This document shows positions 25,581 to 35,359 of a DNA stretch of 64,000 nucleotides, one piece after another. The translations under genes were made by a program, and so were the position numbers. Source of the stretch: DATFQE01 sp963733845 (GTDB lineage Bacteria; Actinomycetota; Thermoleophilia; Gaiellales; Gaiellaceae); contig CAVTEM010000002.1 in assembly GCA_963733845.1 (NCBI GenBank), forward strand, positions 62,001-126,000, written 5' to 3'. The notes below the pieces were generated by a model. That model saw nothing but the letters and a program-made list of their open reading frames with translations, was not told where the DNA came from and did no database searches. Positions within the stretch are counted from its first letter, which is position 1. Every line of letters starts with the position of its first letter.

Positions 25581-27467
25581 CTAGCGCGCGACGGGCTCCT
25601 CTTCGAGCACTCCCTCGGGGTAGGCGACGACCATCACCTCGGCGCGCGCGTGGCGGAGCACATGGTCGACCGTGGGGCTGAAGAATCGGGACTGACGGCG
25701 CCACCGTGGCGACGACCCGAGCACGATCAGATCGGCGTCGCTGTCCCCCGCCTGAGCCACGATCGCCTCGCCGATCGAGCGCGCCCGCACGATCCGCCCC
25801 TCGACCTCGACGCCGTGCTCGCCGGCCAGCAGCTTCGCGTCAAAGATCGAGGCGGCGGCCCGCTCCTCCTCGTCCTCCATCGCCGCGTCCATGGGCAGCG
25901 CGAGCGGGATCGAGATCACGTGCAGAGCACGCACACGGGCCTCGTGCTCCTCGGCCAGCTTGAGCGCGGTAGCTAGCACCTCCGCGCCGATCGGGCCGAG
26001 CTTGAGCGGCACGAGGATCGTGTCGTAGGCGCCCTCCGGCTCGGGTACGAGATCGGCCGCGCCGGGGGTCGCGCGGCCCAGGAAGCCCTCGTGCCGCGCC
26101 GTGCGGGTGACCGCGTAGACGAAGAAGCCGAGGGCAACCCACACGGATCCGGCGATGAGCGCGCCCTCGTGGGTGACGAGCGCGACGATCCAGACGATCA
26201 GGGTCAGCGGCGCGCCCACAAGCGCCGGCAGCGGGACGCCGACGCCGCGAATCCGCACGTCGAGCGGCGCGCGGAAGGGCCGCTCGAGCTCCGGCTCGGT
26301 CGCCCGCAGGCGGATCACCGCCACCTGCGCGGCCGTGAAGGCGAACAGGACGCCGAAGCTGTAGACGCTGGCCAGGAACACGCTCGGCCGGTCGGCGGCC
26401 TGCGCGATCAGCAACAGCGCGCAGGCGAGGCCGGCACTGAGGACGATCGCCACCGGCGAGATCAGCGTGCGCCGGTTCAGGCGGGCGAGCGCGCGCGGGA
26501 GCATCTCGTAGCGCGCCAGCGAGTACGCAAGCCGGCCCGCACCGGAGATCGACGTCGTCGCGGCAGCGACGAGCACGATCGCCCCGGTCAGGCCGACGAT
26601 GACGCGCACGATATCCACGAGCCAGTTCGGCAGGCCGGCGTCCAGCGCGACCGCGATCCCGACCAGCGGCGCTCTGATCCACTCTTCGCCGAGCGCGGTC
26701 TCACCGTTCTGGGCCGGGTACGCCGACAGCCCGATCAGCGCGATCAGCGCCGAGACCACGACCACCGTGCCCAGGCCCGCGAACAGGCCGCGAGGGAGCG
26801 CCTTCCCCGGCTCCCGTGTCTCGGAGGCGTAGTTCGCGACGGTCTCGAGCCCGGTGTAGGCCAGCATCGCCAGCGGGAGTGCGAACGCGAGCTCCCCCCA
26901 GCCCGGCCTCGAGCCGATCTCGAAGCCCTCGCGCGCAAGCACGAAGATCCCGCCGAGCACGATCAGGAGCAGGTGTGTCGCCAGCGCGATCACGGCCACG
27001 GCGATCGCGACGCGGTACATCTGCGTGCGCTTGGCGAGCCGGCTCGCGGCGATTCCCAGGATCACCAGCACGGCGGCCAGCGCGTCCCACGGCCTCCGCG
27101 TAAGGCCGTCCCAGCCGATGGCGGTACCGACGTAGTGCGGCGTGAACAGGCCGGCGAGCGCGACGACGATCAGGTAGTCGAGGAAGAGCACCCAGCCGGT
27201 CACGAAGCCGAGCGGGTCGTTGAACGCGCGCCTGACGAACGTGGCCGCCCCGCCCGTCTCGGGTATGGCTGCGGCACCCTCGGCGTACGAGGCGGCGACG
27301 ATCAGGAACAGGACGCCGACGACCAGCAGCACGATTGGGGTCAGGCCGAGCGCGTACAGCGCCACGATGCCCAGCGCGAAGTAGAGGGACGAGCCGACCT
27401 CGCCGTAGGCGACGGCCGCGAGCGCGGTCGGGCCCAGCGCGCGCTCGAGGCTGAGCTTCCTCGCCAT
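25581..27467 (-). CDS. APC-superfamily permease with C-terminal UspA domain (second copy)
   Basis: A 628-residue membrane protein with about 12 helices followed by a cytosolic UspA domain from about residue 490 (YDTILVPLKLGPIGAEVLAT ... DLIVLGSSPRW, HVLRHARAEVMVVAYP). The first helix carries AYGEVGSSLYFALG, the unwound substrate-binding region of the APC fold. Most automatic labels would say amino-acid permease. However it is surrounded by TrkA and TrkH genes, and the APC-fold potassium importers KimA and Kup also have soluble C-terminal domains, so potassium is a fair alternative substrate. ATG 27467 shares a base with the preceding stop (TGATG). Confidence 0.85.
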   Translation of the reverse strand: MARKLSLERALGPTALAAVAYGEVGSSLYFALGIVALYALGLTPIVLLVVGVLFLIVAASYAEGAAAIPETGGAATFVRRAFNDPLGFVTGWVLFLDYLIVVALAGLFTPHYVGTAIGWDGLTRRPWDALAAVLVILGIAASRLAKRTQMYRVAIAVAVIALATHLLLIVLGGIFVLAREGFEIGSRPGWGELAFALPLAMLAYTGLETVANYASETREPGKALPRGLFAGLGTVVVVSALIALIGLSAYPAQNGETALGEEWIRAPLVGIAVALDAGLPNWLVDIVRVIVGLTGAIVLVAAATTSISGAGRLAYSLARYEMLPRALARLNRRTLISPVAIVLSAGLACALLLIAQAADRPSVFLASVYSFGVLFAFTAAQVAVIRLRATEPELERPFRAPLDVRIRGVGVPLPALVGAPLTLIVWIVALVTHEGALIAGSVWVALGFFVYAVTRTARHEGFLGRATPGAADLVPEPEGAYDTILVPLKLGPIGAEVLATALKLAEEHEARVRALHVISIPLALPMDAAMEDEEERAAASIFDAKLLAGEHGVEVEGRIVRARSIGEAIVAQAGDSDADLIVLGSSPRWRRQSRFFSPTVDHVLRHARAEVMVVAYPEGVLEEEPVAR

Positions 27468-27631
27468 CAGGCCGCCCGCCTGGCGATGTAGAGGCGTGCG
27501 GCCCCCGCCGCCACGAGCAGCGTGCCCAGCAGGAGGCCAAGGCCGCCGCCGACGCCCAGGAGCAACGTGCGCACGATCGTGGCCAGTCCGAGGGCGACGA
27601 GCAACAGCGAGAGGACCACGGTCACATTCAT
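27467..27631 (-). CDS. Small two-helix membrane protein between the permeases
   Basis: A 54-residue protein, almost entirely hydrophobic, with two membrane segments (VVLSLLLVALGLATIV and GLGLLLGTLLVAAGAARLYI) joined by a glycine-rich turn. The ATG at 27631 overlaps the stop of the upstream permease (ATGA) and its stop touches the next permease start, so translation of all three is coupled. No family is known to me. It could be a small subunit or assembly factor for one of the transporters. Confidence 0.65.
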   Translation of the reverse strand: MNVTVVLSLLLVALGLATIVRTLLLGVGGGLGLLLGTLLVAAGAARLYIARRAA

Positions 27632-29536
27632 GCGACCTTCCGCCTCCTCCCGGCCGCCACCAGCACGCGGCACGGGGCGTTCTTCATCACGTAGTCGGTC
27701 GTCCGGCCGAAGATCGGTGTCCCGCGCTGCGCGTGCCGCCGCCTGGCGCCGAGTGCGATCAGCTCCGCCCCCCGCTGCTCGGCCTCGCGCACGATCTCGA
27801 CCCCCGCGCTGCGGCCGCGGGCGAGGCGTGCAAAGGCGCGCACGCCGTACGCCTCCACGAGCGACACGGCGTCGTCGAGCAACTCGTCTGCGACGGCCTC
27901 CTCGTCGGGCAGCTCGGCCTCGATCGGGAGCGCGAGCGGGACCTCGAGCACGTGGACGACGGCGATGGTCGTCCCCCGCTCGGAGGCCAGGCGCGCGGCC
28001 GCCACGAGCGCCTCCTCCGACTCGTTCGAGCGCACCACGGGCACCACGATCGTCCGGTACTCGATCGTGAGCGACGGGCCCAGGACGAGTACGGGCGCGC
28101 GCACGGTCTTCCCCATGGGCGCGCGTACGAACCGCCGCCGGTAAACGGCGTAGGCGGCGAAGCCGAGCGCGAGCCAAGTCAGCCCGGCCCAACGGGCGGC
28201 GGGCATCCTGGAGCACGATCACGATCCAGGCCGCAAACGTGCCGATCCCGCCCAGGATCGCGAACAGGGGCCAGTCGACGCCGCGCCAGCTCAGGTTCGG
28301 GCGCGCCCGGTAGGGCAGCTCCTCGGCCGGCGACTTGTAGCGGAGGGCGATCAGCGACGCGTGGGCGACGGTGAACGAGAGGGTCGCGCCGAAGGAGTAC
28401 AGCTTGCCGAGGAAGTCGGTCTCGCCCGGCATGATCGTGATGATCGGAGCGGCGCCGGCGAACACCACGAGTGCGAGCCACGGCGTCTTGAAGCGCGGGT
28501 GCAGCCGCCGGAAGGTGCCCGGGAGCTGGCGGTAGTGGGACATGGCGTACGTGATCCGCGAGGCACCGATCACACCCGCGTTCGTGGCGATGAACAGGAT
28601 CGTGGCGGCCAGCACTCCGACGTACACCTCGAGCCCGCGCAAGAGGTCGCCTGTCAGTCCGAGCCCGTCGACCACGCCCAGAACCGGGTCGTTCGCGAAG
28701 CCGCCCTCTTCCGGCGGCAGGCCCAGCCTCGTGACGTAGTCGCCGTTCGCGTCCTGCTCGACGGGCAGGGCCGAGAGCGCCACGGCCGGCAGGGTCAGGT
28801 AGATGGCGAAGACTGCGGCCGCAACGAGCTTGTAGGCGTTCGGGACCGCGCGCGCGGGGTCGCGCACCTCCTCGGCGAGGTTCGAGACCGTCTCCACCCC
28901 GGTGTACGCCAGCATCGCGATCGGGATCGCGATGAAGAACTGGCCCCAGGTCGGCGCCACGCCCAGCTCGACGTTGTCCAGGAGCACGCTCGGGCTGAAC
29001 ACGAGCACGAAGCCGAGCAGCACGAGCAGGGCCTGAGTGGCGAAGTCGACCACGGCCAGGAGGACGTTCAGCGTGGCCGCCTCGCGCACCCCGACGATGT
29101 TGATCCCGACGAGGAGCACGATCACGACGATCCCGCCGACGATGTCCCACGGGTTCTCCCGCAACGGCTCCCAGAACACGCTCAGGTAGTGGGGGACGAA
29201 GAAGGCCGAGATCGCGACGGTGGCGACGTAGACCAGCATCTGCGCCCAGGCCGCGCCGAAGCTCACCCTCTCGTCGAAGGCGTGGCGGGCGAAGCTCGAG
29301 GACCCGCCGGCTTCCGGGTAGCGGACCGTGCCCTCGGCGTACGTGGCGGCCGTTGCAGCGAAGATCAGGCCGGCGATCACGAACACGAGCGGCGTCAGCC
29401 CGAGCGCGAAGACGGCCGTGACGCCGAGCGCGTAGTAGATCGACGAGCCGACGTTGCCGTAGGCCGTGGCGAATAGCGCCGGGGTCCCGAGGACTCGCTC
29501 CAGCCCATGCTGCTGGCGACGCCGCCGCGGGGGCAC
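27628..29536 (-). CDS. APC-superfamily permease with C-terminal UspA domain (first copy), one frame change
   Basis: A 630-residue-class transporter starting at GTG 29536, with APC helices (AYGNVGSSIYYALG in helix 1, AMLAYTGVETVSNLAEEV in helix 6) and a UspA tail. The frame changes near 28200, within the last membrane helices, after IVIVLQDARR; the other frame continues AARWAGLTWLALGFAAYAVY, TIVVPVVRSNESEEALVAA and VMKNAPCRVLVAAG. Both halves are intact, so an assembly indel is likely. It is a paralogue of the permease downstream. The gene is divergent from trkA, with a 56-base shared region. Confidence 0.85.
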
Positions 29537-29592
29537 GAAACCGGACTCTAGCTCCGGCCGCAGTCGTCGCAGGACGGAGTTAGCCTGCTCCG

Positions 29593-30987
29593 ATGCGGGT
29601 CGTCGTGATCGGGGCCGGCCAGGTGGGCTCGACGGTGGTGGAGGCCCTGCACCACGACCACGACATCACCGTCGTCGACATCGACCCGACGCGACTCGCG
29701 GTGCTCAGCGACCGCTTCGACGCCGCCACGGTCGAGGGAAACGGTGCCAGCCGTCGCGCGCTCGAGGAGGCGGGCGTCCGCGAGGCCGAGCTGCTGATCG
29801 CCTGCACCTCGCGGGACGAGATCAACATCATCTCCGCGGTCTTCACGCGCAAGCTCTCGTCCACCACCGCGACGATCGTCCGGACGACCGACGAGGAGTA
29901 CCTCGAGGTCTGGCAGGAGCGCTACCTCGACGTCGACCTCGTCGTGTCCTCCGAGCGGGAGACGGCGATCGCGATCTCGCAGACCCTCGGTGTGCCGGCC
30001 GCCCGCCAGACGGACGTCTTCGCCGGCGGGCAGGTGCAGATCGTCGAGTTCGACGTCGAGGACGACGGCTCGACCGGCAGGGACGCGAGCCTGCCGTTGT
30101 CCGAAGCGACCACCCGCGCTGCCGAGAAGCGCGCCGGGGCCGGAACCGTGGTCGGGGTGCCGCTGCGCGAGGCCGCGCTACCGGCAGACTCGAAGGTGGC
30201 GACGATCATCCGCGGGGACAAGATCGCCCTCCCGCACGGCGGCGAGACGATCCGCCCCGGCGACCGGATCGTCGTGATCGGCTCGCCCGACGCGGCCCGC
30301 TCCTGGAGCCGGCTGGTCAGCCCCGACCACCGGACGGTCCGCGACGTGGTCGTCTACGGAGCCGGGCGCGCCGGGCTCGCGACCGCGCGGCTGCTGATCG
30401 CGCAGGGCATCCGTGTGCGGATCGTCGAGGCCTGGGATAACCACGCTCGCCGCGCGGCGGAGCTGCTGCCGGAGGCGCGCGTGTTCCTCTCGACCGGCAT
30501 GGAAGCGGAGTTCATCGAACGCGAGCGCATCGGCGAAGCGGACGCGGCCGTCTTCGCGATGCGCGACGACGCGAAGAACCACTACGCGGCGACGCTCGCG
30601 AAGATGTTCGGCGTCCCGCTCACGATCGCGGTCGTCCACGACACGCACTCGGTCGAGGTCTTCGAGCGCGCCGGCGTCGACGTGGCGATCAACCCGCGGC
30701 TGATCACCGCCGAGGAGATGATCCGCTTCGCCCACGACCCGCGCACCCAGCAGGTCGCGATGCTCGAGGGCGACCGCTACGAGGTGCTGGACATCGAGGT
30801 CAAGCCGGACAGCAGCCTGCTCGCGACGCCGTTCAAGGAACTGCCCATGACCGGAGCGCTGATCGGGGCGATCGTCCGCGACGGGGTCGCGATCTTCCCG
30901 CACAGCGACGACGTCCTCAAGCCGGGCGACCGCGTGATCGTCTTCACCGAGTCGGCCCGGGTTCCGACGGTCGTGCGCGCTCTGTGA
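29593..30987 (+). CDS. trkA: Trk potassium uptake regulator TrkA
   Basis: A 464-residue protein with the full double-RCK layout: Rossmann start VVVIGAGQVGSTVVEALHHD, the first TrkA_C domain around residues 145-230 (VATIIRGDKIALPHGGETI), a second Rossmann start VVVYGAGRAGLATARLL and a final TrkA_C (LPMTGALIGAIVRDGVAIFP). It binds NAD(H)/ATP and gates TrkH on the cytosolic face. Its stop overlaps the trkH GTG (GTGA). Together they give a complete Trk uptake system. Confidence 0.93.
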   Translation: MRVVVIGAGQVGSTVVEALHHDHDITVVDIDPTRLAVLSDRFDAATVEGNGASRRALEEAGVREAELLIACTSRDEINIISAVFTRKLSSTTATIVRTTDEEYLEVWQERYLDVDLVVSSERETAIAISQTLGVPAARQTDVFAGGQVQIVEFDVEDDGSTGRDASLPLSEATTRAAEKRAGAGTVVGVPLREAALPADSKVATIIRGDKIALPHGGETIRPGDRIVVIGSPDAARSWSRLVSPDHRTVRDVVVYGAGRAGLATARLLIAQGIRVRIVEAWDNHARRAAELLPEARVFLSTGMEAEFIERERIGEADAAVFAMRDDAKNHYAATLAKMFGVPLTIAVVHDTHSVEVFERAGVDVAINPRLITAEEMIRFAHDPRTQQVAMLEGDRYEVLDIEVKPDSSLLATPFKELPMTGALIGAIVRDGVAIFPHSDDVLKPGDRVIVFTESARVPTVVRAL

Positions 30988-32486
30988 GCCGAGCGCGCCT
31001 CGGCGTCGACGTCCTCTCGGCGCTGAACCTCGTGGGGACGCTGATCAAGCTGCTGAGCCTGGCGTTCGCGTTCCCGTTCGCGATCGCGCTGCTCTACTCC
31101 GAGCCCCTGTGGCCATGGCTTGCCTCGGCCGCCGTCGGCGGCGGGTTCGGCTACGCCCTCGAGCTGCTGACCCGGGGTCGGCACCGCGTCGGCGTCCGCG
31201 AAGGGTTCCTGGTCGTCTCGCTCACGTGGCTCCTCGCAGCTGGGCTCGCCGCCCTGCCCTTCCTCTTCGCGGGCGGGGAGCAGCTCTCCAGGCCCGTCGA
31301 CGCCTACTTCGAGGCGATGTCCGGCTTCACGACGACGGGCGCCACCGTCGTGCCCGACGTGGAAGCGCTCTCGAACTCCGTCGTGATGTGGCGCCAGTTC
31401 TCGCAGTGGCTCGGCGGGATGGGGATCATCGTGCTCTTCCTGGCCGTGCTCCCGCGGTTGCGTGTCGGCGGTCGCCAGATGTTCGAGTCCGAGCTCCCCG
31501 GCCCCGAGCTGGAGCTCTCGACGAGGATCCAGGACACCGCCCGGCGCCTCTGGCTGCTCTACGTCGGGCTGACGGTCGTCGAGATCGCGCTGCTGGCGAC
31601 GCTCGGCTGGACGGGCGTGGATGAGCAGATGAACCTGTTCCAGGCGGTCGCGCATGCCTTCTCCACCATGCCCACGGGCGGGTTCTCGACCGAGCCCCGC
31701 TCGGTGGAGGGCTTTGCCGCGGCGTCGCAGTGGGTGATGGTGTTCTTCATGGCCGTGGCCGGAGCGAACTTCGCGCTCACGTACCGGGCGCTCCTCCGCC
31801 GCCAGCCGGGCGTGTTCGTCCGCGACGAGGAGTTCAGGCTGTACATCGGCCTGCTCGCCGTCGGGTCGGTGCTGCTCCTCGTCGAGCTGCTCGCGCGCGA
31901 TCTGTACGCCGGCGAGGAGGCCGTCCGGCAGGCGGTTTTCCAGACGGTCTCGATGATGACGACCACGGGCCTCGCGAGCGCCGACTTCAACGCGTGGGGA
32001 CTGTTGGCCGCGGTGGTGCTCGTGGCGCTGATGCTCTTCGGCGGCTCGGCGGGCTCCACCGCCGGCTCGATCAAGGTCATCCGGCACCTGCTGCTGGGCC
32101 GAATCCTGTGGCGGGAGCTCGACGTGACGATGCACCCCGAGCTCGTCTCACGTGTGCGCTTCAACGGCCGACCTGTCAGCGGCCAGGTCCTCCGCGCCGT
32201 GCAGAGCTTCGTGATGCTCTACGTCGGGCTCTTCGCCGTGGGCGTCTTCCTGCTCGTGGCGGATGCGGCGCGCGTCGGCCTGGACCTACGGCTGCTCGAT
32301 GCTGTGGCCGCGTCGGCCACGACCCTCGGCAACGTCGGCCCGGCGTTCGGCTTCGCAGGCCCGATGGGCTCGTTCGAGCCGTACAGCGACGTCTCGAAAG
32401 GCGTGCTGATCGTGCTGATGTGGGCGGGCCGCCTGGAGATCATCCCGGTGGTGGTGCTGCTCACGCGCTCGTACTGGCGCGTCTAG
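30984..32486 (+). CDS. trkH: Trk-type potassium transporter TrkH
   Basis: A 500-residue membrane protein with the four-fold pore repeat of TrkH/KtrB. The selectivity-filter regions are FEAMSGFTTTGATV, HAFSTMPTGGFST, QTVSMMTTTGLASADF and ASATTLGNVGPAFGF, each with the conserved Gly. The intramembrane gate region is GGSAGSTAGSIKVIR. It starts at GTG 30984 inside the trkA stop, which shows tight coupling with its regulator. Transports K+ with H+ or Na+ in the family. Confidence 0.93.
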   Translation: MSRARLGVDVLSALNLVGTLIKLLSLAFAFPFAIALLYSEPLWPWLASAAVGGGFGYALELLTRGRHRVGVREGFLVVSLTWLLAAGLAALPFLFAGGEQLSRPVDAYFEAMSGFTTTGATVVPDVEALSNSVVMWRQFSQWLGGMGIIVLFLAVLPRLRVGGRQMFESELPGPELELSTRIQDTARRLWLLYVGLTVVEIALLATLGWTGVDEQMNLFQAVAHAFSTMPTGGFSTEPRSVEGFAAASQWVMVFFMAVAGANFALTYRALLRRQPGVFVRDEEFRLYIGLLAVGSVLLLVELLARDLYAGEEAVRQAVFQTVSMMTTTGLASADFNAWGLLAAVVLVALMLFGGSAGSTAGSIKVIRHLLLGRILWRELDVTMHPELVSRVRFNGRPVSGQVLRAVQSFVMLYVGLFAVGVFLLVADAARVGLDLRLLDAVAASATTLGNVGPAFGFAGPMGSFEPYSDVSKGVLIVLMWAGRLEIIPVVVLLTRSYWRV

Positions 32487-32520
32487 CCGCCGCGCCGAGG
32501 CCGCCTCGCTCTGGGGACAC

Positions 32521-32552
32521 TTCGTAGCGCTTTCGTGACGGTGCCTGGCACC
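32521..32552 (+). repeat. REP-like hairpin repeat, left of RAYT 1
   Basis: A 32-base element that is 29/32 identical to the one at 33156-33187. It contains the perfect inverted repeat GGTGCCTGGCACC preceded by CGCTTTCGTG. It lies between trkH and the transposase gene in direct orientation with the right copy. Confidence 0.8.
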
Positions 32553-32585
32553 ACTCGCGCACGCTCCGCCTCTACGTTGGCCTCG

Positions 32586-33155
32586 ATGGCCAGACCGCCC
32601 CGTTTGCTCGCCGCCGACGGCGTCTACCACCTAACGTGCCGCGGCGTACGGCAGCTCGAGATCTTCGTCACCGATCGCGACCGGGCGCTCTTTCTCGCAC
32701 TCCTGCGGCTCACGCTCCGCCGTTTCCGCTGGCGATGTCATTCCTTCTGCCTCCTCACGAACCACTTCCACCTGATGGTCGAGACCGAGCAACCGAACCT
32801 GTCAGCCGGCATGCATTGGCTGAACACCGCCTACGCACGCATCTTCAACAGACGCCACGGCTTCTCAGGTCACGTGTTCGACAGGCGGTTCTGGTCGGGG
32901 CTCGTCGAGGGCGAGGTTCAGTTCGCCGTCCGTGCCCGCTACATCGACCTGAACCCAGTTCGGGCAGGTGAGTGCTCGGATCCGGAGGAGTATCCGTGGA
33001 GCAGCTTCCGTTTCACGATCGGGATGGCGCGCAGCTCCTTCCTCACCACGTCAACACTCCTGTCCCTGTTCGGAGCCGACCCGCGTAAGGCTGCGGCCGA
33101 GCTACGCCCGCTTTGTTCGGGACGGGCTCGAAGGAGACATGACACCCGGGGATGA
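32586..33155 (+). CDS. REP-associated tyrosine transposase (RAYT), copy 1
   Basis: A 189-residue IS200-like Y1 transposase with the RAYT start (GVYHLTCRGVRQLEIFV), the metal-binding HxH in LLTNHFHLMVETEQ and the candidate catalytic Tyr in ARYIDLNPVRAGEC. RAYTs are usually single-copy, chromosomal and act on nearby palindromic REP sequences. Hairpin repeats flank the gene on both sides, as expected. The ATG at 32586 is the natural start. No partner gene or target-site duplication is seen. Confidence 0.88.
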   Translation: MARPPRLLAADGVYHLTCRGVRQLEIFVTDRDRALFLALLRLTLRRFRWRCHSFCLLTNHFHLMVETEQPNLSAGMHWLNTAYARIFNRRHGFSGHVFDRRFWSGLVEGEVQFAVRARYIDLNPVRAGECSDPEEYPWSSFRFTIGMARSSFLTTSTLLSLFGADPRKAAAELRPLCSGRARRRHDTRG

Positions 33156-33187
33156 TTCGTAACGCTTTCGTGCGGGTGCCTGGCACC
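33156..33187 (+). repeat. REP-like hairpin repeat, right of RAYT 1
   Basis: Right-hand copy of the 32-base element, beginning directly after the transposase stop codon. It shares CGCTTTCGTG and the perfect hairpin GGTGCCTGGCACC with the left copy; three bases differ. The pair and the gene between them form a RAYT-REP unit. Confidence 0.8.
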
Positions 33188-33231
33188 GGGAAAAGGCGCT
33201 CCGCCCGCCGCAACCGCCCGAAAGAGGCTGG

Positions 33232-35271
33232 TCAGCCGTGGATGGTGGCGATCAGGGGGATGATCAGGATCGCGACGATGTTGGCGATCTTGATCATCGG
33301 GTTGATCGCCGGCCCGGCCGTGTCCTTGTAGGGATCCCCGACTGTGTCGCCGGTCACCGCGGCCGCATGGGCCTCCGAGCCCTTGCCGCCGTAGGCGCCG
33401 TCCTCGATCAGCTTCTTCGCGTTGTCCCACGCGCCGCCGCCGGAGGTCATGGCGATCGCCAGGAAGATTCCGGTCACGATCGTCCCGATCAGCAGCCCGC
33501 CGAGCATCTCCGGCGAGATGATCCCGACGGCAATCGGGATCACGACCGGAATCAGCGCCGGCACCATCATCCGCTTGAGCGCCGCGCTCGTGACGATGTC
33601 GACCGTCTTCCCGTACTCCGGCCGCGCCGTCCCCTCCATGATCCCGGGGATCTCGCGGAACTGGCGACGTACCTCCTGCACCACCTGCCCGCCGACGCGG
33701 CCGACAGCCTGCATCGCGAGCGAGGAGAACAGGTACGGCATCAGCCCGCCGATGAAGAGCCCCGCGATCACATACGCGTTGTCGAGCCCGAAGTTCGCGG
33801 TTACGTCCTCGGCGTCGAGCTCCGTGCGGAAGCTGTCGAAGAGAATCAGCGCAGCGAGCCCCGCCGATCCGATCGCGTAGCCCTTGGTGACCGCCTTCGT
33901 GGTGTTCCCGACCGCGTCCAAGGGATCGGTGACCGCCCGCACGGACTCGTCCAGGTCGGCCATCTCGGCGATGCCGCCCGCGTTGTCGGTGACCGGGCCG
34001 TAGGCGTCCAGCGCCACGATCAGGCCGGTCAGCGCCAGCTGTGCCATCACCGCGACGCCGATCCCGTACAGGCCGGCGATCTCGTAGGCGCCGACGATCG
34101 CCGCGGCGATCACGATCACGGGCGCGGCCGTGGCCTGCATCCCGATCGCCAGGCCCTCGATGATGTTGGTCGCGTGTCCTGTCAGCGAAGCGCGCGAGAT
34201 GCCCTTGACCGGCTGCCAGCGCGTGCCCGTGTAGAACTCGGTGATCCCGACCAGCAGGACGGTCAATGCGAGCCCGATCAGCGAGCAGCCGTAGAGGTCC
34301 CAGAAGCTGAACTGGTCGCTGGCATAAGCCTTGCAGATCGGGATGAACCCGATCGCCGACAGGATCGCCGCGACGAAAACGGCCTTGTAGAGCGCGGCCA
34401 TGATCCCGCCGCCGCGGCCGACGCGCGCGAACAGGGTGCCGATGATCGAGGCGATGATGGCGACGCCGCCGATCACGAGTGGGAACCCGACCAGGTCGGC
34501 CGCAGGGAAGCGCAGTGCCGCCAGGAACATGACGGCGACGGCAGTGACTGCGTAGGTCTCGAACAGGTCGGCTGCCATTCCGGCGCAGTCGCCGACGTTG
34601 TCTCCGACGTTGTCCGCGATCACGGCCGGGTTGCGCGGGTCGTCCTCCGGGATGCCTGCCTCGACCTTGCCGACGAGGTCGGCGCCGACGTCGGCCGCCT
34701 TCGTGTAGATGCCGCCGCCGAGGCGCGCGAAGACCGAGATCAGCGAGCCGCCGAAGGCGAGGCCGATCAGGTGCTCGGTCGCCTCCCTGGCGTCCTGGTC
34801 GAACCACTCGGTGAGGATTCCGTAGTAGCCGGCGACGCCGAGCAGCCCGAGGCCGACGACGAGGAGGCCGGTGACCGCGCCGGCGCGGAACGCGACGTTC
34901 AGGGCGCGCGCGACACCACTCTTCGCGGCCTCGGCCACACGCGTGTTGGCGCGCACCGCCACGTTCATGCCGATGAAGCCCGCGGCCGCCGAGAAGACGG
35001 CGCCGATCAGGAAGCCGATCGCGGTGCCCCAGCCGAGGTCGTTCCAGAGCCCGATGACCAGGAAGAGGACGAGCGCGACGCCGGAAATCGTGATGTATTG
35101 GCGGCGCAGGTACGCGGTGGCACCCTCCTGCACGGCGCGCGAGATCTCCTGCATGCGCTCGGATCCGGGCGACTGCTGCAGCAGCCACCAGGTCAGCACC
35201 ACGCCGTAGGCGATGCCCACGATCGCGCACACCAACGCGAACAGAACTGCGTGATCCTGGAAGAAATCCAA
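33232..35271 (-). CDS. hppA: Membrane H+-pumping pyrophosphatase, K+-independent type
   Basis: A 679-residue integral membrane protein that couples hydrolysis of pyrophosphate to proton export. Signature segments are GGGIYTKAADVGADLVGK (about 186-202), DDPRNPAVIADNVGDNVGD (211-228) and DNAGGIAEMADL (429-440), which bind Mg-pyrophosphate. The residues that set potassium need are Lys459 and Thr462 (in GNTTKAVTKG), the K+-independent, proton-pumping pattern. The TTG start at 35271 is backed by a GGGGAG ribosome binding site seven bases upstream. It stands alone between the RAYT unit and a protease. Confidence 0.95.
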   Translation of the reverse strand: MDFFQDHAVLFALVCAIVGIAYGVVLTWWLLQQSPGSERMQEISRAVQEGATAYLRRQYITISGVALVLFLVIGLWNDLGWGTAIGFLIGAVFSAAAGFIGMNVAVRANTRVAEAAKSGVARALNVAFRAGAVTGLLVVGLGLLGVAGYYGILTEWFDQDAREATEHLIGLAFGGSLISVFARLGGGIYTKAADVGADLVGKVEAGIPEDDPRNPAVIADNVGDNVGDCAGMAADLFETYAVTAVAVMFLAALRFPAADLVGFPLVIGGVAIIASIIGTLFARVGRGGGIMAALYKAVFVAAILSAIGFIPICKAYASDQFSFWDLYGCSLIGLALTVLLVGITEFYTGTRWQPVKGISRASLTGHATNIIEGLAIGMQATAAPVIVIAAAIVGAYEIAGLYGIGVAVMAQLALTGLIVALDAYGPVTDNAGGIAEMADLDESVRAVTDPLDAVGNTTKAVTKGYAIGSAGLAALILFDSFRTELDAEDVTANFGLDNAYVIAGLFIGGLMPYLFSSLAMQAVGRVGGQVVQEVRRQFREIPGIMEGTARPEYGKTVDIVTSAALKRMMVPALIPVVIPIAVGIISPEMLGGLLIGTIVTGIFLAIAMTSGGGAWDNAKKLIEDGAYGGKGSEAHAAAVTGDTVGDPYKDTAGPAINPMIKIANIVAILIIPLIATIHG

Positions 35272-35359
35272 CGCCGAACTCCCCTTTTACGCGGTCAGCG
35301 CCGAGACGAACCCCGGCGCGCGGGGCTTTCTACCACAACGTCCGGCGGGTCGGCAGAGC

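Noticed and set aside
26091..27491. A 466-codon open frame on the plus strand opposite the APC permease
   Set aside because: Arg/Asp/Gln-rich antisense shadow of a gene with clear membrane helices.
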